From Multifurca ochricompacta (lineage: Eukaryota; Basidiomycota; Agaricomycetes; Russulales; Russulaceae): DNA of 64,000 bases. Below are positions 1 through 8,036 of this stretch, one piece after another. The position numbers and the translations under genes were made by a program. The stretch spans positions 1-64,000 of the forward strand of contig WTXG01000032.1 of NCBI GenBank assembly GCA_022496185.1. Direction: 5' to 3'. How positions within the stretch are numbered: position 1 is the stretch's first letter; every line of letters begins with the position of its first letter. The notes beneath the pieces are model-generated. The model searched no databases and had not been told where the DNA came from. It saw nothing but the letters and a program-made list of their open reading frames with translations.

Positions 1-29
1 TGCACTCAAATGGCTTTGAGGCACGTGTT

Positions 30-620
30 TCAGATGGGAGATAAGATTGCAAAGGCATCTTGCCTGTGCGCATCCTGGGCATAAGGGAGCTGTCTTTGGA
101 TAAGATAGATCTCGGGGGAATCCCTTAGTGTGATCTTTAGCATGACGTAAGACTTCCTTTGAAGGATGTCTAGGCGCTTATGCATTTGATTGTAATCTAC
201 AGTGTAGATTGTGGAGTAAGATCGTAAATTAGCGATCTTAGAATGAAGCCAATAGATAGTTTGGCCAGGAATTGCCAGATGGCATTGAATAACAGGGACT
301 TTTGATCCTTTATTACGCAAGGTTAATTGGTGTTTGTCCCATAGATGTTCGCCTTGCTTAAGAATTCTTCCAACACTCAGAGTCTCCCAGTAATATCAGG
401 AATGTAATATACTGGATATAAGCATGTAGTGCATGTTCTAGTGACTCCATTGTATGTGACATCGTGTTCTAGTAGAACTGTACCCTTCCTTTGATATAGA
501 TTGGCTTAGAAGCCATTTTAACGGCTCAGGGTTGCCATGTCCTCATACTCAATGAAATGTGAGAGAAAAGGTAAAGTGGATGAAGACTGAATCTAAGAGC
601 CATGTTATATGGCTATCGTC
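30..620 (-). pseudogene. Ty1/copia protease and GAG-pre-integrase remnant
   Basis: Degenerate coding sequence of a copia-type polyprotein, read right to left and running off the left window edge. The segment near 620-560 encodes WLLDS followed by a His-Phe-Thr stretch, resembling the aspartic protease entry (WLLDSGA...HFT) of mushroom copia elements, but with stops and frame changes. The segment at 320-30 is open and contains KGSKVPVIQCHLAIPGQTIY and then DYNQMHKRL, the start of the GAG-pre-integrase (His/Cys) domain. The Cys pair expected near its end is lost (PYAQDAHRQDAFA instead of a CPxCxxGK-like motif). Family assignment rests on recognised motif order. The element is not functional: reading frames are broken and the integrase and reverse transcriptase would lie outside the window. 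Confidence 0.75.
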
Positions 621-1399
621 CATAGTCTTTCTTACATTTAGCACACAGGCATTATGCTGCAACTCAATATATTGGTAATGACCTAAAGTCATGTACTGTG
701 CTGTTTACTCCTGCATAACAATGGCTCTCAATGGGGGTTCCTAGAAGTGCAAACTAAAGAAGCGTAAATGTGTCTATAAGCTTTGCAGGGTAGAAGGAAA
801 GGAGGGACATACACATCTGATTGTCGTCCTCGTTAGACCAGCCAGATCAGCCAACTGATCATCAAGATGATCAGAACCCCAGTCCAGAGGATTATTGGGG
901 TCCTCCTCCTCGTCTTCTGAATCGACGTCAATAGGCAAGGGGGATCTGGTTTTCTTGCGGGGCAGCTCATCTCCATCCTCTTCAAGGTCTCCAGTTTGGT
1001 CTTACTGGATACGCTCTTGAGAATTGGTCAGTGATGCAGGCCTCAAGCGGTTTAATGTTACAAGAGGTCCCTGGCACACCTATATTGTCACACAGATCCA
1101 AGGCTTGGTTAACACTTGATAGTGGCCAGGGATCTGCTCCTTAGGTGTGGTATGCATCACAATGAGGCCTTCCATTCCTGTAATGAGATTTAAACGCAGG
1201 AGGTGAGGGAACAGATGGCATGGTCATGAGATGAGGAGGGAAGAATGCCTGATTGGCAATGTGAGATGCTGCTGTCCCTAGACTGCTGATTATCTCTATA
1301 CTTCTTCCGGCAGCGCCCTGCACTGGAATTTCTGATCCAACTGTTTCTCTGCTTGCTCGGCTGCTTGCCACCAAGTGTTTCTGCTGATTAAAGCAAGGG

Positions 1400-2041
1400 T
1401 CACCCTGCTTCCTTTGATTGCCAAGAGCTTATTAACTGCATGAGGGTTCTTACCCCTGGATCATCTTGCTCCCACTGAGCAAGCATGGCATCACGGATTA
1501 TGGCTAGATTAATGTTGGAAGGAGATCTTCCAACAAGGATGGTGGGGATAAGGGCCTCCATTTGGGAGGGAGGTATGGAGCAGGAGCATGCCCTGCAAGA
1601 CATCAGGGATGGTGACACTATTGGTTCAAGGCCTCAAAGGCAACCTCAAGTGGTTAATCTGAGGCAAGGGGTGCTTGGCAGAGTCCAGGCAAAGTTAGGG
1701 CTTCTTTGAAGTCCCTAAAGATTGCAGCAGGCCCCACTGAGCCATACTTGCTCTTTAGACCAATCCATATAAGAAAGGAAGAGCCAGTTGAGGTATGTTC
1801 ATGCTGGATCGCAGTGGACAGCCTCAAGATTATAGTGCCAATCGCCTTGTTATCAGCGTGGTCCCATTCCTTCTGAAGTAATTTTTCATCTTCAGTGGGG
1901 CTTGGCATTAGGACAAGGGTCGGAGCCATTCATGACCTCCCAAAGCCCACTAGACATAAGGAAAGCCCTCATCACATTGGCCCAAGCAGAATAGTTAGAT
2001 CCGTCAAAGACGGGAACAGCAATGGTCAGTTGAGACGACAT
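1400..2041 (-). pseudogene. Ty1/copia gag remnant
   Basis: A gag polypeptide start lies at the ATG at 2041-2039. Its first residues contain the VFDGSNYSAWANVMRAFL signature typical of copia gag (UBN2-like), followed by a Leu-Trp-Glu-Val motif. The sequence then jumps frame near 1930 into an open stretch with DNKAIGTIILRLS and KSKYGSVGPAAIFRDFKEA, also hallmarks of this gag. A third stretch at 1618-1400 continues in another frame. Start, order and spacing fit one gag gene with at least two frameshifts, so I call it a pseudogene. It sits upstream of the protease remnant on the same strand. From about 1000 to 880 the same strand encodes an acidic linker (EDEEEDPNNPLDWGS) that probably belongs to the same polyprotein. 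Confidence 0.8.
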
Positions 2042-2581
2042 TGTTAAGATTTGAGTAAGTGTTTTGGAAGTGTGAGTAAATGGTTTCTGTAAAAGAAGCC
2101 ATAGTCAGCATTGAATGCAACAAAAGATACTCAGAGCACAAAACAGAACTCAGGCTCTTAGAAACCATAGATGCAGCCATAAAGGCGCAATGGTGAGCTT
2201 AGTAGTTTTTATGCAGCCTTAAAGGTGCATTAGCAGTGCAGCCATAGAGGTGCATGAACATTGCATTCACTGGTAGCATCTACTTTTGCAGCTGTATAGG
2301 TGCAGACACTTATCGCTGTTGAACACAGAAGATGTTCGGTGATGCTTCAGGCATCAGGTGATCAGATTAGCTACTTGTAGATTAGATTAGATACCGGAGT
2401 TTCGGACTATTTACATTATCATTATTACTTTCTTTCTCACATTCCGCAGTAGCTGACTGATGCACTATGTAGCATGTGATTTCTGTAGTAGCCAATGGCC
2501 TTTCTCCCTCATGTTTGTTTGTTTGGACTTTGTCCGGCACTTGTGGACTTATTCCCAGTGCACAGACCACCTCTTGATTAG

Positions 2582-2589
2582 TATATAAG
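2582..2589 (+). promoter_or_regulatory. TATA box of LTR family A copy 1
   Basis: TATATAAG lies 26 bp upstream of the first block of the leader module. A start about 30 bp downstream would fall at the beginning of that block (about 2612-2616). The other family-A LTR has the same box at 6010-6001 on the minus strand. Confidence 0.6.
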
Positions 2590-2614
2590 GGTGTCTGTTT
2601 CGTCTCTTACACTT

Positions 2615-2767
2615 CAGAGTTTCTTCTACCTCTGAAGTGTAAGTCCCTTCTCTTACTTACTACCATACCTTGAGACTAACGCTCTTAGTAGAACTTGTCT
2701 TTGTCTAGGTCAGTAGTATAGTATAACAGAGTTTCTTCTACCTCTGAAGTAACTTGTCTTTGTCTAG
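2615..2767 (+). other. LTR-A leader: intron-bearing copy followed by its spliced copy
   Basis: Block A (2615-2638) is followed by a 53-bp segment (2639-2691) starting GTAAGT, with branch-like GACTAAC at about 2674-2680 and ending TTAGTAG. Block B (2692-2708) follows, then an 18-bp spacer. Then 2727-2767 repeats A+B, 41 of 41 bases, without the 53-bp segment. The second copy is exactly what splicing of the first would give. Block A also forms the arms of an inverted repeat (ACACTTCAGAG ... CTCTGAAGTGT). The repeat and splice-like signals are seen directly; actual splicing is inferred. Confidence 0.8.
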
Positions 2768-2899
2768 CTTAACCCGCTAACCTTACAGTCAGTATGCTGC
2801 GCACATGCCTGTTTCACAATCGCAGCCATTGAAGGCACAGAAAATGTTTATTGCGGCCATTAAAGGCACAGAGTGTGTATTGCAGCCATAAAGGCACAA

Positions 2900-3259
2900 G
2901 ATGCCCACCAGGGCCCATAACCTATAGAACAGGTATGGCACAGCCTACACTAGATACTACATTACTGCTAGCTATCTCACCTTTGTTTTACTTTGAGACT
3001 TAGATGCAGTCGTTAATGCGATAGCAACTGCTTAATCTATAGCAGTTATACAGTAGTTTATATACAATTTAATGTACTATATCGGCTACTTAATTATATG
3101 AGTGCGTTATCTCGTTATTGATGTGATTTGATCACATGCCCGATCTTAGATGTATATTCTAAGTAATCTAGCTAATTATGAATGCGTTCTTACTTGTGTT
3201 ATCTATGCGTGATCACAATCATGTCGTACTGCTATCCCAGAGCCTCTGTACCAGTATCT
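2900..3259. other. No gene recognised
   Basis: AT-rich DNA between the copia leader array and an LTR-B fragment. It has no open frame of note and no motif I recognise. It may be the rest of the copia 5' end, but I could not define an LTR boundary. Confidence 0.4.
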
Positions 3260-3395
3260 TGGTTCAACACAGGTCAGATCAATCGCTAAGTGTGTGGTAC
3301 TAACAAGTGAGTTGTGTGTTGTGCAGTAGCATGCAGACTGTGTTTCACCTTCCTGTGAATAGTTTGATACCTTACTTGATTAGTAGTGATGTGCC
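3260..3395 (+). mobile_element. LTR family B upstream (U3) fragment
   Basis: This stretch aligns by eye with the reverse complement of 7702-7880, sharing the succession GATCAAT-GCTAAGTGTG, GTTGTGTG-TGTGCAG, CCTGTGAATA, TTTGATACCTT and TTGATTAG. It is the U3 part of the LTR-B group, without the TATA box or leader. It ends abruptly where GGCC-rich DNA begins. Confidence 0.55.
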
Positions 3396-3560
3396 TGGCC
3401 TGGCTCAAAGCCGGAAGCCAGGCCAAGCTGGGCCTGTTTGGGCCAGGCCAAGCCAAGCCGTTGTGACAGCCCAGCAAGGGCTTTGGCCCAGCTCAGAGTA
3501 GCTAAAAGCCAAAGCCGCTGGCTCAGGCTGCAGCTTTTGACCATAATTTTAGTGTGTACA
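3391..3560 (+). repeat. GGCC/AAGCC-rich repeat, copy 1
   Basis: The block is dense in GGCCAAGCC-like words and is unlike the AT-rich surroundings. It is related in inverted orientation to 6960-7116, and both copies abut family-B LTR sequence at a GATGTKCC junction. It may be a small element inserted into LTR B. The ends and target duplication are not clear. Confidence 0.45.
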
Positions 3561-4498
3561 AGTGCAATAGCAATTGTAATGGGTGCAACAATCCCAATTA
3601 CAAGGAAAGATTAGATAAGATGATAAAAAGCATCCTTGATTAAGAAGACAATGAAAATGATGAAAATGCCTGTCAAAAGCTGTGCAGAACATGGAGATTG
3701 ATGCACATGTAAGGTTTGAGGTAGTCAGAGATGAACAGCCCTGCTTGTACAGCAATAATATGCCTATATTGACAATACCAAGAGCCTGCAGCCCCAAGAG
3801 AACAAGATCAGCTCCTACTATGCCTAGATACAATGTAAACCCACCTGCAGCCCCAAGAGGACAAGATGGGGTCTGCAGCATGTTACAGGATGTCTTATAT
3901 ACATATCTGCTGTTATCCTATGAAGTGCCAAGTCGGACCATGTGTCCAATGTAAAATAAGACTACAATCAGTTATGGGATGCATAAGAGCATATCTCCAT
4001 ACTACTGTGTCTTGTTTGGTCATGTGCGGTCTATTTGTGTGGTCTGGCACCCTCTATGTTATGACCCTACTCTTTTTCCTGACCCTGCACACCATGCCTT
4101 ATTCTTTGCACCATCCTTGACTTTCCCCTTCTCTGGACCACTCCCTGATGCCCTTGGTATGCTGCCTTGGGACCTTCCTGATGCCTGTGGCCTGTGTGCC
4201 CAGGACCTTACCCTGATGCCTGTGACCTGCTGCTCACAGGACCAACCTCCCTTGCCACCATTTACACCTAACCTGATGGTAGTTCTGCTGCTATACTGTT
4301 GGATGTACATCACCCTTCCTTATTGCCTTGGCTTATGCCTTGGCCAGTACCCCTGTCCCTGTGCTTGACACCCATAGGATCTCTGACACTGTCCCTGCCA
4401 AACCTGACTCTGCACACAAGATGACTTTGGCTTGCATTTGACCCTTGACCACATGACCTCAGACCATGTGACCCCCTTTGACCATGTGACCTTGGGCT
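3561..4498. other. Unassigned repeat-like DNA
   Basis: No coherent gene. Imperfect repeats of CCTGATGCC and TGACCATGTGACC-like words occur from about 4140 to 4500, and similar vocabulary resumes on the far side of the hAT element (5283-5560). This suggests the hAT inserted into an older LTR or repeat. Confidence 0.35.
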
Positions 4499-4685
4499 TT
4501 GATCATTAGGGTTGCAGAAAAAAGGGGTACTTTTTTACAAACCCATTATTTACCGGTAATTTACCGGTAATTTACTGGTAATTTACTGGGTCGCTGTGGG
4601 AATAGTAATTTACCACCAGGTCACATGCCCACGTGACTAATATATGAGTTCAAAAATTCAACTAAACTAAATATACAAGTGAGCT

Positions 4686-4865
4686 GTTGAGCCGGGAACG
4701 GATCAGGGTAAGCCAGACTGGATCAGAGGTGACCAGTGTTGCCGGTGCATTGTAATATATTACTAACATTCCACTCATTTATTATGATTAAGATACAATC
4801 CTTATGACTATAGCGCAGCATGCTCTTTACAGTATTTAAGGACAGTATTTCTGTAGCTTGCACTT
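4686..4865 (+). mobile_element. LTR family B fragment inside the hAT element
   Basis: Begins TGTTGAGCC like the solo LTR at 24433 and follows it through the GGATCAGAGGTGACC and GTTGCCGGTGCA words, the GATACAATCCTT word and the TATA-like GTATTTAAGG. It stops within ACTTCAGTTTTGAC, the first bases of leader block A. It therefore keeps the promoter part of the LTR and loses the rest. Confidence 0.65.
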
Positions 4866-5150
4866 CAGTTTTGACTCAAGAACAGGTTCTTTTCGAAGTC
4901 AGATGGCAAACTGGATGAGAATTCGGATTATGATGAGGATGATAGTTGGTTGGATGAGCCGAATCTTGAGATGTTCTGTCCTGAACTTTCTCTTGAGGTC
5001 TCACAAACCATTGATCTGTCATCTCAGTGTCTTGCAGCAGCTCTTTCTGATGAACCATCAGGTGACATTTCTGTGGCTGCTCCTAACCCTCCAGAAGCTC
5101 TTGGAGAGCCCCTAGACAACGACTTCTCGATGGAAATGGAATTATATTGA
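4866..5150 (+). pseudogene. Acidic open frame inside the hAT element
   Basis: An open frame without an ATG runs from the LTR-B fragment to a stop at 5148-5150. It encodes a Lys/Ser-then-acidic stretch (DENSDYDEDDSWLDEP) and a Ser/Glu/Pro-rich end. The composition looks like real protein rather than chance translation. It could be a captured gene fragment or the remnant of a transposon protein. It starts right after an LTR promoter fragment, so transcription is conceivable. Family unknown. Confidence 0.3.
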
Positions 5151-5282
5151 AAATATCATGTGAAAGTATCACATGGAATTTTTTATGGTAAATTACAGTA
5201 AATTACCACCTTCCCATCAGACCCTCTGTAAATTACCAGTAAAATATCGGCATCAAATATTTTCCGCAACCCTATTGATCAT

Positions 5283-5764
5283 GACCCCTTAGATCATCTG
5301 ACCCATCAGTCACTTGACCCTCTTCTCTGACTCCTGTGGGAGTATTCCCACACTGATCTGACTCCTGTGGGACCTGTCATTTCCTCATTTGCCCCTGACC
5401 CTGGTGGGAATCCTCCCACACTGATATGACTCCTGTGGGGCTGCCCCACATGATTATGCTTCTGATAAGGCTTATCCTTATCATGGACTATATTTGACAT
5501 CTTATCTGCTATTGGATGATAAGGACTCTGACCCTGTTCCTGATTAGCTACAAACCAGACCCTCATACAGTATATAAGACCCTGTAGACAGTTTGTACAC
5601 CCCTAGATTTGACCTCTTGGGCCTTTAGCCTAGAGATCTTAGACCCCAGAATACATCAGAGCCTTTTCCCTCCTTTTGCGCCTTTGAGATTCCTACAGGG
5701 ACCCCCATTGCCTCTGGCAATGGGTGTGTGCCCTTCCCTTTGACCCCTCTTTTTCATTCCCTTG
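5283..5764 (+). mobile_element. Probable older LTR remnant with TATA box
   Basis: Repeated TGACTCCTGTGGGR words (about 5330-5440), a TATATAAG box at 5571-5578 and a downstream CT-rich stretch give this block the look of an LTR promoter region. The hAT element splits similar vocabulary on its left. I could not define LTR ends, so the call is tentative. Confidence 0.35.
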
Positions 5765-5769
5765 AGCTT

Positions 5770-6275
5770 TGTTGAACAGGCATGAGGCGCAGCATACTGA
5801 CTGTAAGGTGTTAGCGGGTTAGGCTAGACAAAGAAAGTTACTTCAGAGGTTTAGAAGAACTCTGTATTAACTATACTACTGACCTAGACAAAGAAAGTTC
5901 TATATAAGAAATGTTAGTCTAATAGTAAAGTAGATAGTAAAGAGGGACTTACACTTCAGAGGTTTAGAAGAACTCTGAAGTGGAAGAGACGAAACAGACA
6001 CCCTTATATACCCCAAGGGATGGTCTGTGCACACTGGGAATAAGTCCACAGGTGCCAGACAAAGTCCAAACGATAAACATGAGGGCATAAGGCCATTGGC
6101 TACAACAGAAATCACATGTTACATGGTGCATCAGTCAGCTACTGTGGAATGTGAGAAAGAAAGTAATAATGATAATGTAAAAAGTCCAAAACTCCGGAAT
6201 CTAATCTAATCCACAAAGCAGCTAATCTAATCACCTGATGCCTGAAGCATCACCAAACATCTTCTGTGTTCAACA
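5770..6275 (-). mobile_element. Solo LTR, family A, copy 2
   Basis: A 506-bp LTR has perfectly inverted termini TGTTGAAC/GTTCAACA and is flanked by an exact 5-bp target duplication AGCTT (5765-5769 and 6276-6280). It matches 2317-2818 in opposite orientation. The TATA box (6010-6001) and leader module show that it is transcribed leftward. No internal region remains, hence a solo LTR. Confidence 0.88.
5824..5977 (-). other. LTR-A leader: intron-bearing copy followed by its spliced copy
   Basis: Read on the minus strand: block A (5977-5953), a 53-bp segment (5952-5900) starting GTAAGT, carrying GACTAAC and ending ATATAG, then block B (5899-5884). After a 19-bp spacer, A+B recurs without the segment (5864-5824), 41 of 41 bases. 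The intron-like part has diverged strongly from that in 2639-2691 except at its donor, branch site and AG. The block sequences differ from those of copy 1 but are identical to each other within this LTR. Confidence 0.8.
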
Positions 6276-6959
6276 AGCTTCAGTCTGTTTGATGTGCTTT
6301 TGGCACTGCAGCTGAGCCTGATCCTCACTTAACAGCCCTAGGGGATTAGCTCCCTTTGGCTGACTCGTCCCATCTCCCTCTGTGCTTGGTTATAGCACCA
6401 AACTCTATTCTACTCCGAAGCTTGACAGTAGCCTAGAGCCTAGCCTTATTGTGCTAGGCTCCTGGCTGAGGTAATGGACCTGCGCTGACCTGTGCACGTT
6501 GCACACGAAACACCCAGCTGAGCATAACACTCTAAAATACATTCTAGACTATTGTTAGACTATCCTGGTAATTACATATTGTTCCATCTATTGACACAGT
6601 GTCCACAAGTATCTACAGGGTCTGTGCTGCATAGGGCAGTTCTGTAAATGCATAATGCATGCAAAGTGCAGGGTGGACTGCATCGGTCTGGCTGCTCTCC
6701 TGACTGCAAGGGTCAGATCTTGAGTAAACATGCATGTGAGGCATTCTGGGCAGCTTTACTAATGGGATACATCATAAGGAATATAGTAAGGCTATTAAAC
6801 AACAATAAAGACAAAGTATATGACTGTGGCCCTGGTGCATGTGAGCTCGCACAATGGAACATCTCACCTGTGCACTTGGGCCCATGTGGCTGGCACTTGT
6901 CTCAAAACTTGATTTCAAAAAAAGGAAAAAAAAAAAACTACTAGTTCTATGTTGTAAAA
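6276..6959. other. No gene recognised
   Basis: Unassigned DNA between two LTR-derived segments. Short open frames only, none with recognisable composition. Confidence 0.4.
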
Positions 6960-7116
6960 TATGTACTTTCTCTGCCAAAAGCCATGGCTTGGGCCAAGCC
7001 AGGCCAGGGCCAAGCTGTCTGTGGCGGCTTTGGCTCGGCCCAGACTTCAGGAAAGCTGGAGCTGCCTCAGGCCAAGCCAAAGCCGCAGCTTTTGGGCCAA
7101 GCCAGGCTGGAACATC
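6960..7116 (-). repeat. GGCC/AAGCC-rich repeat, copy 2
   Basis: Inverted relative of 3391-3560, with the same GGCCAAGCC vocabulary. It abuts LTR-B sequence at 7112-7120 (CATCACTATTGATTAG) in the mirror image of the junction at 3375-3395. Confidence 0.45.
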
Positions 7117-7405
7117 ACTATTGATTAGACACAATCCTTCTGAATCTTGGTTACTATAAGCACACTCATTTACAGTATTTAAAGGACACTTTTACTGTAC
7201 AGTTCACTTCAGTTCTGACCATCATAACTGAAGTGAGTATTTTGTTATCTTATCTTTACCTATGTAGCTAATGCATACTAGTTACAACTACCATTCTAGG
7301 TAAAGACTAATATTATTAGTTCTGACCATCATAACTGAATTACAACTACCATTCTAGGTAGTTTGATTTATCTAACCTCAGGCTGCATTCATTAAGATCT
7401 TGTAC
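7117..7405 (+). mobile_element. LTR family B copy, truncated U3
   Basis: Contains the family words ACACAATCCTT and TTGGTTACTATA, a TATA-like TATTTAAAG (7176-7184), the leader module and the 3' end CTAACCTCAGGCTGC...TTCATTA shared with 24433-24840. The 5' end is lost against the GGCC-rich repeat. Confidence 0.65.
7211..7360 (+). other. LTR-B leader: intron-bearing copy followed by its spliced copy
   Basis: Block A (7211-7232), then a 49-bp segment (7233-7281) starting GTGAGT, with GCTAAT as branch-like site and ending CATACTAG, then block B (7282-7302). After 15 bp, A+B recurs without the segment at 7318-7360, 43 of 43 bases. The arms CACTTCAGTT and AACTGAAGTG form a stem around block A. This is the same architecture as in family A with different sequence. 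Confidence 0.8.
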
Positions 7406-7590
7406 TTTTGTGGCTGCAGATGTGTTTTATCTTGGAAATTTCACTGATCTTGTCAATGCATAATCAGCACCTATACCACCCATTCCATGGGTTGGGAGCT
7501 ATATACCTGTACCTGTACCCAGCAAAACCCATGGCACTTACCTGTGCAGGTATGAAAACCCTTGACAATCACCTTAGGTGAGAAAAATTG

Positions 7591-7701
7591 TAATAAAGAT
7601 AACATAAAAAGTCCGAAACTCCGGAATCTAATCTAATCTAATCTACAGCTGAAGCAATCCTCAGATGCCTGAAGCATCTCCAGACATGTCCTGTGTCAAC
7701 A
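7591..7701 (-). mobile_element. LTR family A fragment
   Basis: Reads on the minus strand as the first ~110 bp of LTR A (TGTTGACACAGG..., the repeated TCTAATCTAA words reversed, and TCCGGAGTTTCGGAC). The remainder is missing. It is joined directly to an LTR-B fragment at 7702. Confidence 0.6.
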
Positions 7702-7880
7702 AATTATACACTAAAGGCATCCTTTAAATACTGTAAATGAGTAACCAAGACAGTAAAGGATTGTGTCTAATCAACCAAGGTATCAAAGTATTCACAGGAA
7801 AGTAAAATGCAGCCCAAGTGCTGCTGCACAGCACACAACTTGCCTATCAGTACTGCACACTTAGCAATTGATCCGAGTTG
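7702..7880 (-). mobile_element. LTR family B U3 fragment
   Basis: Minus-strand match to 3260-3395 and then to the promoter part of LTR B (TTGATTAGACACAATCC, TTGGTTACTC, ACAGTATTTAAAGGA). It is cut just after the TATA-like box by the LTR-A fragment. Confidence 0.6.
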
Positions 7881-8036
7881 ACCATGGATCCATTTCCAAC
7901 AGTAACACTATGTCCTAATTCAAGTATTACATTACTGTATGTAAATACACACAAGCGCACTCATTCTGTGCCCTAGTTACAGCACAAGACAAGAGGGATC
8001 TCCAGCCCATAGATTATTGAGTCATAAGTAGGAGAG

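Larger units (their letters stand above)
2317..2818 (+). mobile_element. Solo LTR, family A, copy 1
   Basis: A 502-bp LTR begins TGTTGAAC and ends GTTTCACA, and is flanked by a perfect 5-bp target-site duplication ATCGC (2312-2316 and 2819-2823). It is therefore a solo LTR left after recombination, inserted into the leader of the copia remnant. It is related along its whole length to 5770-6275 in inverted orientation. Orientation is set by a TATA box at 2582 and a following leader module. No primer-binding site or internal region is attached. Divergence between the two copies is visible by eye, so the insertions are not recent. Confidence 0.85.
2173..2899 (-). repeat. Short repeat array in the copia leader
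   Basis: Upstream of the gag start, a motif close to GCAGCCATAAAGGYGCA (plus-strand reading) recurs at about 2173, 2212, 2239, 2290, 2822, 2853 and 2881. Copies differ at a few bases and are spaced 25-50 bp apart. A solo LTR (2317-2818) has landed inside the array and splits it into four plus three copies. The array lies where the untranslated leader of the copia element should be. A role in RNA packaging or structure is possible but inferred. Confidence 0.6.
4507..5274. mobile_element. Non-autonomous hAT-type DNA transposon
   Basis: Terminal inverted repeats TAGGGTTGCAGAAAA (left) and TAGGGTTGCGGAAAA (right, reverse complement) bound a 768-bp element. An exact 8-bp duplication TTGATCAT flanks it (4499-4506 and 5275-5282). 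An 8-bp duplication with TAGGGTTGC-like termini is characteristic of hAT elements. Subterminal repeats of TTTACYGGTAA type crowd the left end (4550-4590), with related ones at 5190-5245, as hAT transposases require. No transposase is encoded. Inside lie an LTR-B U3 fragment (4686-4865) and a short acidic open frame. Confidence 0.85.

Noticed and set aside
1400..2818. Treating LTR A at 2317-2818 as the 5' LTR of the copia gag element
   Set aside because: The LTR has its own 5-bp target duplication, opposite orientation by TATA box, and splits a repeat array that continues on both sides. It is a later solo insertion.
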